64,000 nt of DNA from Eustoma russellianum (taxonomy: Eukaryota; Streptophyta; Magnoliopsida; Gentianales; Gentianaceae), in assembly GCA_036186865.1 (NCBI GenBank), contig AP025051.1, positions 22,598,370 to 22,662,369 of the forward strand, written 5' to 3'. Position 1 is the first letter of the stretch. The number at the start of each line of letters is the position of its first letter. Both the position numbers and the translations under genes were made by a program. Shown here one piece after another: positions 33,404-44,765 of the stretch. The notes below the pieces were generated by a model. The model was given only the letters and a program-made list of their open reading frames with translations, made no database searches and was not told where the DNA came from.

Positions 33404-35294
33404 TTTGATACAATTTAAAATCTTTCATGCAAGCAATACCAAGTAAGAGTCGTATAGCTTCTAACGTGCTACGGGTGCAAATGTTTCATCGTAGGTCTAT
33501 TCCTTCTTCTTGATTATATCCTTGAGCTACGAGTCTTGCTTTATTTCTAACGACCTTTCCTTCTTCATTCATTTTATTCCTAAATACTCACTTTGTGCCT
33601 ATTATAGTCTTATCTTGTGGTCGTGGCACTAAATCCCATACATCATTTCTAACGAATTGATTAAGTTCGTCATGCATAGCATCAATCCAAGATGAATCAC
33701 TCAAAGCATCATGCACATTTTTAGGCTCAATTTCAGAAATCATAGCATGAAATTCATTTATTTCATCCGAAGTGATTCTTCTATGTGGTCGCACACCGTG
33801 AGTGATGTCGCCTATGATGAGATCATGTGGGTGATCTCTATGCCATCTTGGTTGATTATTCTCTAAGTTGTCATGCATTTCTATATGATCATGCATTTCT
33901 AGTGTCTCATTCATATCATGCATATCAAAAGAATCATTATCTTCATTCAAAACGGGTTTCAATTCAAAATCATCGTCATATTCCTTATCTTTATCAATCT
34001 CACCAAATTCATTGAATTTAACATGAATAGATTCTATGATTTGTCTAGTGAGAGGATCATAACATCTATATGTCTTTGAATTTATGGAATACCCAACAAA
34101 AATGCACTCAATTGATTTGGATTCAAATTTATCTAAATTATCTTTTGTATTCAAGACAAAACATTTGCATCCAAACACACGAAAATAATCAATCTTAGGC
34201 ATGCGATCATTCAAAATTTCATAAGGCGTCTTGTTTATTTCTTTCTTATAGATAGGCGATTTACAATATAGCATGCACAATTTACGGCTTCCGCCCACAG
34301 AAATCTAGGCAATTTATTTTCGCAAAGCATGGTTCTAGCGATTTCTTGTAGTGTGCGATTCTTTCTTTCTACTACTCCATTAATTGTGGAGTTCTAGGTG
34401 GCAAAAACTCATGTTTAATTCCTTTTTCTTTACAAAACGAAATCATCTCTTTATTTTTAAACTCACCGCCTCTATCGCTTCTTATTCTTTTCACATTTAC
34501 ACCGTATTGATTTTCGAGTTGTTTAATTAATTTAGCAATCTCTACGGCGCTATCATCCTTATGTGCAAGAAATAAAGTCCAAGTATAACGAGAAAAGTCA
34601 TCAACAATCACGCATGCATAGTGACGCCCACCAAGGCTTGTAGTGCGACTAGGACCAAACAAATCGATATGCAATAGTTCTAGTATTCTAGTCGTGCTTA
34701 TTTCATTTTTCGGCTTAAGTGACTCACGTGTTTGTTTGCCTTTTATGCAAGATTCACACAACTGAAAGTTGTCTAAATCAAGCGTAGGCAATCCCCGTAC
34801 TAGGTTCTTTCGTTGCAATTTTTCTAGTGTGGAAATACCTATGTGTCCTAAACGTCTATGCCATAAATTCACATTGGGTTCATTTGACATAAAACACTTA
34901 ACTTTAGCGTCTACTACATCATCCATAGATAGCGTAAAAATATTGCCTTCTCGTTTCCTTTTAAAACGGTTTCTCCATTTTTATCTATTATGTTGCAATA
35001 AGGATGAGTAAAGCACACATTGAAACCATTGTCAACAAATTGAGAAATACTAAGAAGATTGTAAGATAAGTTGCTTACCAAAAATACGTTGGAGATTTGG
35101 AGTGTGTTCGGATTGCAAATCGTACCTTTTCCAATGATCTTGCCCTCATTGTTGTCTCCAAAGGTCACGGATCCGCCTTTTGTGACCTTCTTTAATTTGG
35201 AGAACAGGCTCGGGTCACCCGTCATGTGCCTCGAGCAACCACTGTCAAGGAACCACTTTATTGATGTATCTTTCGATGTGTGGTCTCCCTGCAA
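33404..35294 (-). pseudogene. Sirevirus protease and integrase, broken
   Basis: Protease: WFLDSGCSRHMTGD (about 35260), with the Asp-Ser-Gly active site of copia proteases. Pre-integrase: NVNLWHRRLGHIGISTLEKL and CESCIKGKQ (zinc-binding). Integrase core: HIDLFGP, VIVDDFSRYTW, IRSDRGGEF (second catalytic Asp present), then a frameshift at about 34383 before the expected Glu motif. The C-terminal part resumes at 34298 (KTPYEILNDRMPKIDYFRVFG) and runs to DKTIIGTK, where a TGA (33588-33590) replaces a conserved Trp codon. The TGA after gag (35349-35351) is in the same frame as this protease. Confidence 0.88.
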
Positions 35295-35348
35295 TGTGGA
35301 AAAGTGATTAGGTACCCTTTTAATTTTGGGTCCTTTCGAGTTAGTTAA

Positions 35349-37262
35349 TCACCTTTTGGTAAAGGTACCTTTCGGTACCCATACTTGGGTGATCCTTCTC
35401 GGTCTATCAAATGGCAAGAATGTAGATGAAGGTGCAATATAATATACATGTGGTGCATGTACTTTGGGTCTTTGCCCAAGGACTCCTCTATACTCATTGA
35501 ATGAAGGACGCTTTTGATATGTCCTTGTGTGTGTGTGTATAGTGCGTGGATGATATGTATTTCGTGTATGCATTGTTCTTCTCTTTTCATATCTATATGG
35601 TACAACGTTATATTTCACATGATATGATGGATTGGGGCGTGAGGAAGGGGGCACTTTTTGCGTCATCTTAGACGCCACTTGCAGCTTAGGAGTGTCCACT
35701 TTCTTAGACACAACAAACTTGGTTGGTTTGGTTGATACTTCGTTAGTATCAACGTATCCCAATCCAGTTTTGTCACTGTCATGCTTTTGTGTTAATATGA
35801 TGCGATGTAGCATGTTTGACCCTGTATCAAATTGTTTCATCATTTTTTCTAAATCGATATTCCTTGATTTCAAATTTGAAATCTCGGATTTTATTTCATT
35901 ATTTTGAGAGGTTAATGATGAGATCTCGGTTTTCAATGCAGTGATGACACATGAAGACTCTTTCTTTGAATCGCTTAATTGAGCGACAAGATTCTCGTTA
36001 GAAGATTCTAACAGTTTCTTGTCTTCAATTAAACGTTTCTTTTCTTTAGCGAGAGTCTTAGTGAATTTATGCAGTTCTAGATACTGACTAAAAAGATCAT
36101 CATAAGAAGGTTCAGAGTCAGAGTCAGAATCAGATGATACCTCGTTAGATGCTTTCGAGGCAAAGCATACTTGAGCGGTCTCCTCTTTGGTCTCAGTTTC
36201 AGAGTCTGATGAATCACTCCATGTGGAGGCCTTTAGTGCACGTTTCCTTTGTTTAGGATCTGAGACGAGTCTATTTTTGTTCCGCTCCTTGTCAGGGTAC
36301 TTATTAGTTTGCTTTTCTTTGTTTGGGCAGTCATATGATAAGTGTCCGAGTTTGCTGCATTCATAACATTTAATGTCCTTATCATTTGACTTGTTTTATT
36401 TCTCTTAGATGTAGTGCCCTTGTTTTTATTTCTAAATGACTTTCTCATGAATCTTCTTAGTCCTTTAGCCAATAGGATTAAATCATCATTATCTGATTCG
36501 GAATCACTATCATCTACGTGATCGGAGGGAGGGGAGACGTATTCATTTGATTTAAAAGCAATGGCTTTACCTTGTTTAGATGATTCCGATTTCCGAATGG
36601 TGAGTTATTTTCATAAACTTTAAGTGAACCGATTAGTTCTTCCATCTTTATTGATTTAGTCTCCTTGCTTTCCTCTATCGCAGTCACTTTAGGATCCCAT
36701 TCAGAAGGAAGGCTTCGTAGGACTTTCTGTACCTTTTCCTGCGTAGTAAAAGCCTTACCAAGAGACTCAAGAGAGTTGTAGATGTTAGTCAAACGAAGAT
36801 CCATATCTACAATAGACTCATTAGGCAATAATTTAAAAGACTCAAGTGTGGACATGAGCATGTTAATTTTTGACTCTTTTACTTGACTCGTGCCTTCGTG
36901 TTTCATTTCTAGTATCCTCCACATTTCTTGTGCGCTCGAACAGTTTGACACATAACTAGACTCACTTTTACTTAATCCATTTAAAAGCAATTGCATAGCC
37001 CTAGCATTCATACTAAGTTTCTTTTTATCATCACTCGTATATTCTTGTCTAGTTTTAATAACTTCTAAAGTAACTCCGTCTATAGTGGATACATTAGATG
37101 GGACATAGGATCATCTTCAATTATTGACCAAAGATCTATATCTATAGCCATAAGAAAAAGTTTCATCCTAAGTTTCCATTGAATAAAGGACTCACCGTTA
37201 AAAAGTGGAGGCCTTTGGCTCGACATACCTTCTTGTTCGGTTTTGAGATTTGTGGATGCCAT
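35349..37262 (-). pseudogene. Sirevirus gag (inner element), broken
   Basis: Start ATG 37262 (MASTNLKTEQEGMSSQRPPLFNG). The capsid-like region is split by a shift at about 37080-37011; SLPSEWDPKVTAIEESK lies near 36700. The zinc knuckle (about 36370-36310) is off-frame because of a further shift near 36400. The coiled coil is at about 36030-35830 and the C-terminus is ITQVWVPKGTFTKR, then TGA at 35349-35351. Gag forms the particle in intact elements. Very similar to the gag at 58028-59963 and 24437-26358. Confidence 0.88.
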
Positions 37263-37300
37263 CTCACTGAATCGTTGGATTCCTTGTAGTGAGTATTCCT

Positions 37301-37316
37301 GCGCTCTGATACCACT
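37301..37316 (-). other. Primer binding site of the inner Sirevirus
   Basis: AGTGGTATCAGAGCGC on the element strand directly after the 5' LTR. Good match to the initiator Met tRNA 3' end complement. Confidence 0.85.
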
Positions 37317-40198
37317 TGTAGGATCTGCAAGGCACCACTAAAAGGGGGGGGGNNNNNNNNNNGTCCCCTAAAAATTTCAAATCAAAAATTCAACCTTTAA
37401 CCCCTTCAAAAACCGTTGGTACTCAGATTGTGCAAATCTGCCAGAAACGGTAGATGGTTTAGAAAAATTAATTCCTATTTGTGTGAACGTCCAAATGCAA
37501 TGAAATTTTGACCAATAACTCCTTATATATTATATTTAGATGGGTTGAAACAGTTTTGGAAAATTCTTTTGGGAAGTAGGTCAAATACAATCAAAGTCTC
37601 AACCTTTGCAAGTCTGAAAATCAGACTGCACTAGTCTCAGAACTTTTGATGTTTAGTTGACTTATACTTGTCCAAAAGGGTTGAAACTTGTGCCAAATTA
37701 ACCCTAGAACGTGTAAGTATATTTCTGGAAATTTTCGTAATTTTTGAAAATCGTTTACTTTTTTTACGGATGCGAACAAGAAGGATAAACAGTGCAGTAA
37801 CTAAAACGTAAATGCAGAAAGTAAATGGCACCAAGAATTTTATACTTGTTCGGTTATAAACAACCTACTCCAGTCTTCAAGGAACACCTTCCTTGGTTCA
37901 CACTAATCACACACACGCAGTACACCTTACCGCAGGGTTGATAGAGTTACACCTAACTCCAACCCTTTACAAACCTTGTATGATGAGTACAATTCACACG
38001 AACACCACCACCTCGCTAGAATGAAGATTGATCACACCTTGATTAATCTTTTACAAAGATGTATGAATGGTGGTTTATCTTAAGCCTATTCAAGAATGAA
38101 AGATATGAAGAACAATAGGCTTTACAAGAAAAGAGAAAGAAAGAAGATGTAGGAGAATAAGAGCTTGGCAATTTGATCTCTTTGAAATGCAATGCTTGTT
38201 GTTGTATTTGTTTGCTCTCCTATTCTTCTTTTTAATTGTGGCAGCCCTCCCCCCTCTTGAAAATTTCCTTTTAAGTGCTTGAGAGAGTGTAAGACATCAT
38301 TGTGACAATGCCTTGCTTGCTTGGCATCATTCTATTGGATCATCATTTAGTCTTTGCTTACTTGGCACCTCTTTATTGGCTCAATGTTGTCATCATGATG
38401 ACATGGAAAAAATCTGAGATTAACACTTTAAACATGTGCCAAATATCAATCACAAAATCATTTCCATAATGCTCAAGATAATTACATAAATGTTGCAAGA
38501 TAATATCTCACAAAAAAAATGGGTAAGAAATCGGCCATATACATGTCTTGCACATGCTGAAATTTCAGCATGTGTAACATCCACCCCTTATTCAAAGTAT
38601 TGCCTATTTTGCATTGATTTAATCTAACAATTCAATCATCATTTAGTATGCAATATTCTCATCTTTTATGGAATAAAAATTAGACAATAATACGACCTAA
38701 ATTTCGGCCATGCACACTCCTACACATGCTGAAATTTTCAGCATGTGTAATATTCAAAGTATCATAATTTTAATTCCATAACTTATTCAAAATGCTTCCA
38801 AATCATCTTCCAATCAATCCACCTTATTCAAGAAGTAAAATATGTCTCATTATGACATTAAAAACGCCACCCATTAGCACACATGCTGAATTTTCAGCAT
38901 GTGTCACAATTGTGACAAGATTTTGAAGTATTACCTTGTGTAGCTCCTTCCTTTATGTCACCAATAATGTATGATTGATTCTTGACCAATCAATATGCCA
39001 ACAAAGCTCCACATGTGCTCCAACTCAGCTGTATGTAACGTTATATGATGTGTAACATGTGCTGAAATTTATTTTTGCTAACTTTGTAAAATAGTGCACC
39101 TTTAATAATACACACATGTAATATTCCAATCAGCCCTTAATTTAATTTTCTAGAACACTTTAAAATGTACATCATATGTAAAAAGTGTCTAGATACGTGT
39201 CACATGATGTACCAAAAACGTTCCATGTGTTATGTGCGTAGAAAACCGAATTTTCGATATTTATCGATTACCCGATTTTTCTCTAATTTAAATTCCAACT
39301 TTTGCACATGTTATATATATTATGTTATACATAGTATATATAATATATACTTTAAATCTCAGCACTTGGCTGGTCTAAAGTGGTACCATTAGCATGTGAC
39401 AAAATTAAACTTGGAATCTTCACATTTAGGCCTTAATGTGGAGTAATTTGTGTGTGCCAACATGGAAAGTATTTTTGGCTGAATGTGTCATGTATAACAC
39501 GAAAGTTACACAATATTTTGATGTATATGGGCTGGCCATTTAATTATGGCAAGTACGTGACACGTTGGCGAAGTTTCGGTATTCGCCCGATATGACAAAT
39601 TTCGGTTTAGAACCTTTTATCGTGTCGTATTTAATTTGTCATCACCATATCTTATATCATATGATATAAGACCTGAATATACTCATAAGTATGAGTCAAG
39701 TATAGTGGTGTGACGTTAACGTACGTATGTAAAATATATAACGTGTCGGTAGTACGTTGGAATACATGTGTACGTGCCTTTATTTAAAAAATCTGAAAAT
39801 ATATGGTGTATATATATATATGGCGTGTGTATCATTAAAGAGGAGAGGAGGAGAAAACTTTCCTTCCTTAGCCTTGTTGCCTTTGTGCCTTTTCCAAATT
39901 GAATCTTCCTTTAATGAACTACTTAGTTTATTAAACTAAGTACTTCACTTAATGAACTAATTTAGTTCATTAATGGTGGCACCTGAAAATAGTATAAACA
40001 CAACAAATGTTTGCCATATGATGTAAGCTTTAATGCTTCATGGCTCGTTAGTATGGCAACATAATATATAAGCTAAATAAGGCAAGTAATGGCAAGTTAT
40101 CATGCATACATGTACACATTTATGCACGTTTATATATATGTATATATATGCATTCAAATTTCTTATTTTAAAATCACTCAAACCATCTTATTTCTACA
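37317..40198 (-). repeat. 5' LTR of the inner Sirevirus, containing a sequence gap
   Basis: Same family and ends as the 3' LTR at 28895-31923. Ten Ns at 37353-37362 stand for missing sequence: alignment with the sister LTR suggests about 175 bp is absent. Palindromes of the CATGCTGAAA type at about 38551, 38727 and 38882. The TATA-like region (about 39536) would drive element transcription leftward. Confidence 0.88.
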
Positions 40199-40571
40199 AT
40201 ATATATATATAAGGCGTGTGTTTTAAGAGTAGAATGAGACTTTCCATTTCCATATTTGTTGCCTTTGTGCCTTCTCCAAATATTTCTCCATTTAATGAAC
40301 TACTTAGTTCATTTAATTAAGTATTTCACTTAATGAACTAGTTTAGTTCATTAATGGTGGCACCTGAAAATAGTTCAAACACAACAAATGTTTGCCATTT
40401 GATGTAAGCTTTAAAGCTTTATGGCTTGTTAGTACGGCAGCATTATATATAAAGTATATAAAGCAAGTTTGTCACAAAAACGTACAAGTCATAAATTGTG
40501 TCATGCATTTCTTTAGCACACGCTATTTAAATCATGCATTTTGTGAATTACTCAAACCTTTTTTCTCAATA
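40199..40571 (-). repeat. 5' LTR of the gag-only Sirevirus, second part
   Basis: Resumes with the (TA)n run and continues through aaggcgtgtg..., ttaatgaactacttag and tttagttcattaatggtggcacc to a decayed end ctcaata. This continuity on both sides of 28895-40198 proves the nested insertion. The equivalent region in the sister LTR is at 23885-24173. Confidence 0.85.
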
Positions 40572-41358
40572 TGCTCCTCCTAAGAAACAAGCTTGCAAAT
40601 TTATGCGACAGGGATGCAACTCCACGTGGTAAAGTGGAGGGTAAGTCATGAACAAAAAAAGACATGTTTAAAAACGTAATGAACATGTTTTTATGAGACA
40701 CAATATCATGTGAAAACTCAGAATTCTTGGCATAAAAAGGCTTCTTAGCTTTGACCGATGGGCCTTGCCAACATTAGGTTTTTTGGCTGTGACTTATCTA
40801 GGTGTTTCCGTTTGTTTTTGGCTTTTTGTTTCGCCGATGATTCATTCTTTTCCTTTTCATGCCTCAGTGAATTCAATAAATGTTGTTCTGCCTTTTGTTC
40901 CTCTTAGGCTCATAGTTTTTATATATTACGTTGAGCTTCTAAAACCTTTTGTAGAGACAAAGCATGCAGTTTAAACAACTTATTGTTCATTTTAATGTGT
41001 ATCTATTAAGAAAACCATCACAAGTGATTCTTCTATCAAACTTTCATGGTGTTTTTAACAAGATGTGACTAGCATTCAAAGAAAAAAAATTAAAACACTT
41101 GATCTTAATAGTTGCCAATAGAGAAAAGAATCAAAACTTATTTACTAACATGAACTTCACCAAATCATCAAGCCATTGTAACTCATAAGGTTTGTGATGA
41201 TCAAGTAAGGGTAAAGCAAGTTTTCTTACCAATTTAGCAACATTTCCACAAGAATTGGCATCAACAATCATGGTGCAAAGCGTGTCACTAATCATGCAAT
41301 GCATATGGAAGATGTTTTCACCAATGTTGTTTAGTTTCACCCATTTTAGGTTGAGCAT
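40572..41358 (-). pseudogene. Ty3/gypsy aspartic protease region, decayed
   Basis: NIFHMHCMISDTLCTMIVDANSCGNVAKLVRKLALPLLDHHKPYELQWL (41310-41160) corresponds to the retropepsin region of plant gypsy elements, where an IIDGGSC-like motif is usual. Here VDANSC replaces it, so the active-site Gly is lost. Further left, FDRRITCDGFLNRYTLK (about 41035-40985) and a lysine/arginine-rich stretch follow in other frames. It belongs to the same element as the RT at 18412-19290; the order gag-protease-[insertions]-RT-integrase is preserved on the minus strand. Confidence 0.8.
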
Positions 41359-41399
41359 TAAGGCTTAGCCTAAGAACAAGAAACTCTTTAGATGCATAT

Positions 41400-42650
41400 T
41401 CTTCCTTATTACTCATGCAATCCTCTTTCTCTAGGTTCTCTTTAGGGTTATCTTTGTCCTATTCATTTTCAGATTCAGAATAACAATATCCACAATCATC
41501 CATGACCATGACACGTTTATTAGGAGATGCAATGTGACTAAGTCATTGACAATAAAAACATTTAATATCTCTAGACTTATTTGAAGAGTTAGAAAATGTC
41601 CTTTTTGGGAGACGTTCTCATCCAGTTCTTCCTTAGCTTTGTCCATGTTGGGTGCTATTTATGGAGGCCGAGAGGGACTGTTTATGTTCAAATTGATGCA
41701 GCTTCAGTTGTGCTCCTATGGTCTCGCTTGTATGAAGCTTGTCGAAGTTTCTAGGTTGAGTTTGCCTTCTTTTCGCTTGTTTTTCTGACTTTCTCCTCTA
41801 TGTGCACTTAGAGTCCAAATGAGCATAGGGATGTAGTTCCACCATGTTAGCTATCTCACGATTTAAGCCACCAAGAAATCGTGCTATCGTAGCCTTCTCA
41901 CTTTCTTGCACATTAACTCGAATCATCACCAACTCCAACTCTTTTTGGTACTCATCAATGTTCCTTGATCCTTATGCAAGGTGATGCCATGCTTAGAACT
42001 AGGACCGTTCATAATCTCGAGGAATGAAACACTTTCTCATGGCCCTTTCATATCCTCCTAAGTAACAGTTCTACCTTGTCCTATTATTTGTCTAACATTT
42101 TGAAGTTGATCCCACCACACAAATGCATAATCTATAAATTCTATAGTTGCAAAACGCACTTTGTTTCTTTCTAAAAATGAATTACAAGAGTACAAAAGAT
42201 TAATCTTTCTTTACCACTAGAAGTAAGCCTTGAGGTCATTCTTTCTATGGAATGAGAGTATCTTTATTTTGATCCAGCTGACTTCTCTATCCTGATGTGG
42301 TGGGCTGTGTGGATGGTGTTGGTGCTATGGAGGGTAGAGCCCCTTCATCCAGCAACTCCTCAAGATGTTGATGCTCAAAATCATTTTGTCTACTAACCAA
42401 TGGTGGTATCATCCTTTGTGCTCAGCCAATTCTCTAATTTCTTATTCGAGGTCCTTAATTTCTTCATTCAAAGTGGGCAGCCCTTTCTTTAACTGAGCTT
42501 TGGGACATTTGAACAGCCTCAATGTCTTCTATCTTTCTTATCATTGGCTCCATTTTATTCGACATGGTGGCCATCATTTTGGTTAGGTTCTCTAATGTCG
42601 TGAGATTTTCCTTGCATTGCTGGGGTATATGAAGTGGATATCCTATTCCA
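41400..42650 (-). pseudogene. Ty3/gypsy gag, decayed
   Basis: Near 42650 a start-like segment can be read (TTLENLTKMMATMSNKMEPM). Further left a retrotransposon-gag stretch reads NIDEYQKELELVMIRVNVQESE, then ATIARFLGGLNREIANMVELHPY (about 41965-41830). A zinc knuckle remnant CFYCQ-stop-LSHIAS lies near 41550. Several stops and shifts are present. In intact elements this is the capsid protein. Confidence 0.75.
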
Positions 42651-42890
42651 TGTCATCCATATTCATCCTAAAAAGAAAACACAAAAAGTAAATGAAAAGA
42701 AAAAACTAACACAAAGACGAAAGAGGTGTGATTACGTTAGTGAAAACAAAACAAGTTTATAGTGCCTTTCCACTCTCGTGTCAATTCGTTCAATTGGATT
42801 TTAACTCCACTCTTATAATCTCACACACAAGCCATTTTCCATTCTTCTTGCGTTTCTCCCTCAAGATTGTAAGTTATAACCAATACGAAG
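42651..42890 (-). other. Leader of the gypsy element up to a copia insertion; no gene seen
   Basis: AT-rich sequence without a supported coding frame, lying 5' of gag on the element strand. Ends at GAAG (42887-42890), where the next copia element begins. The likely continuation is at 50169-50520. Confidence 0.45.
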
Positions 42891-44217
42891 TGTTAGAAAC
42901 TGTAATCATAAAAGTGTACAGTGTGCATTTGTGTAAATTGACGAAATACAATCAGAACCGAGGCGAGTCTAAGGACTCTGTCCTTAAGACGATTTGCTCC
43001 GGTACGAAGTGCCCAACCAGAAAAAGCAAACGTCTCCCAAGATACAACTGCTACAGTTCATACAAAACGGCACAGCAACGTAAAGAACTCGGCGAACCTG
43101 TAGGATGCTCTGATTTCTCGAACTGGAAACGCAACAACAGTGCAGTAGTATGCAAAAATTGAAACAGTGCAGTAGTATGCAAAAATCGAAAAAATTGAAG
43201 CAGTGAAAACGCAGAGTGCAGAGTGTAGTGTGTAGTGAAGAAAGCCTGGAGAATGAGGCAATTTATAGGCGGGAAGGATTAGGCGGTTAATCTCCAGATT
43301 AAACCGCAGCCGTCGGATCAAACAGTTCTCATCCACAGCCGTTAGATCGTAAACTGCAGCAGTTTTAAACATAGACCGTCGGATGAAAAACTGCTGCCCA
43401 GATACGATCTCAGCCGTTAGATCATGATCCGTGTAGACTACGATCCACAGCCGTTAAATCTAGATGAAGAAACCGCTGCCCAAATACGATCTCAGCCGTT
43501 AGATCATGATCCGTGTAGACTACGATCCACAGCCGTTAGATCTAGATGAAGAAACCGCTCCTAGATATGATCTCAGCCGTTAGATCATAATCCGTGTAGA
43601 CTACGATCTACACCGTTAGATCTTGCAACAGTTATGATCAAAAATATTTCAACCGTTGGATCACTTAATTTATTTTTCTGGAAAAATGTAAAAGAAAATT
43701 TCTCCAAAAAGACAAGACTGAGCCGAAGCCACGAGCCACGAGCCACGAGCCCGAGCCGGTCGGAAGGGCGGGCGACGGCGCCGGTGCGCGCGCGCGTGTG
43801 TGGTGAACCTTGCCTGAGCTGCGTCCTGACTCCGTCAAAAACTTCTCATGCCCAAGGGCACATTTTAGAAAGCTCCAACTTGAACTATATTTGATGGCCT
43901 TTTCATCTCAAGTGGCCAATGTGGTATTCCACTTAAGGGGTGATGTGTTCACTCCTCAAGAGGCCACATCACCACTTTTCTAATTTCCTTCCAATTTTAC
44001 TCCAATTTTGACCATAAATTTCTCATTCACCCGGTATCAGAATCGAGTAATTCAAAAGCCTAAAATCATCTACTCGTTACGTAGATAATTTAGAAATTTT
44101 TAGTTTCTGTTTTTGATTAACGAATACTAATCATAATTAAGCTTAAAGTATGGTGGTTGTCAACTTTTGACAAACCCACTTGCCAAACTTTTCTAATTTA
44201 CCTCAATTTCTCCAACA
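42891..44217 (-). repeat. 3' LTR of the copia element, with internal ~82 bp repeats
   Basis: Contains three copies of an approximately 82 bp unit (about 43392-43625) built round catgatccgtgtagactacg and agccgttagatc. A ccacgag 7 bp tandem follows at 43731-43756, then a GC-rich, CG-repeat stretch. TATA box (minus strand TATAAATT) at 43260-43267. Confidence 0.9.
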
Positions 44218-44765
44218 ATCCCCCACATGAATGAAAATTAATGCAGATGCAGATGCGGACTCTATCGAGAAATCAGACAAGGATATGTTCCATCAGAAGA
44301 GGTAGCTTCTGGCTTTGAACCTTTCTTAATGATATACCATCGGATCCACTCAGCTGGTTAGTGACCTGATGTCTTGAACTATCAGCCTTTATTGTGAACC
44401 TAGACAATGATATTTACACAACATTTCCTTTGACACCCCTTATTGGTTCTCATGGTTGTGTTCATTTTGGCCATGAACAACCTGGTTTCAGAAAGTGAAT
44501 TAGAGAATTCTTGCCTCTCCGAATTCTCATAGAAGCGGCCCCACTTCACACTTACATAGGTGATTCCTATCAAGAGTATTCTGCCATACCCCACTTGAAT
44601 TATCAAGATATAGGACATCATTAAAAGCTCTAGCTTACCCTAACTATTCTCTGCAGATAGCACTTTTGTTTAACGGAATGAGTAAGTGCTAACTGAACCC
44701 TTATAACTTAGTTTTCCCATTGAACCTAGATTCCGGGATCTCCAGTCAACAAGGTTGGGTTACCG
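44218..44765 (-). other. 3' untranslated region and purine tract of the copia element
   Basis: No coding frame. The sequence next to the LTR reads ATGTGGGGGAT on the element strand (44218-44228), the polypurine tract. Confidence 0.7.

Larger units (their letters stand above)
28895..40198 (-). mobile_element. Sirevirus retrotransposon with both LTRs, inserted in a TA microsatellite
   Basis: 3' LTR 28895-31923, internal 31924-37316, 5' LTR 37317-40198 (contains a sequence gap). Flanks are atata on both sides, consistent with a 5 bp target duplication but uninformative because the target is a TA repeat. Primer site, gag, protease, integrase, RT, RNase H and purine tracts are all recognisable in the right order. 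By rough hand comparison over about 230 bp the two LTRs differ at few positions (about 97% alike), so it is younger than the element it interrupts. Confidence 0.9.
19312..40571 (-). mobile_element. gag-only Sirevirus derivative carrying two nested insertions
   Basis: 3' LTR 19312-24173 (with a LINE inside), internal region 24174-26414 (2241 bp), 5' LTR 26415-28894 plus 40199-40571 (with a second Sirevirus inside). The internal region has a primer site, gag and the multi-polypurine 3' region, but no protease, integrase, reverse transcriptase or RNase H. It is inserted in the gypsy element between its protease/gag (40572-42650) and its RT (18412-19290). No clear target duplication is visible: gtgcc on the left and tgctc on the right do not match. 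Confidence 0.8.

Noticed and set aside
19307..40576. Target duplication for the gag-only Sirevirus
   Set aside because: gtgcc and tgctc do not match; the right LTR end is mutated and the boundary is ambiguous.
43740..43800. GC-rich stretch, considered as a CpG island or host gene start
   Set aside because: The same sequence occurs in the sister LTR at about 49680-49750, so it is part of the copia LTR.
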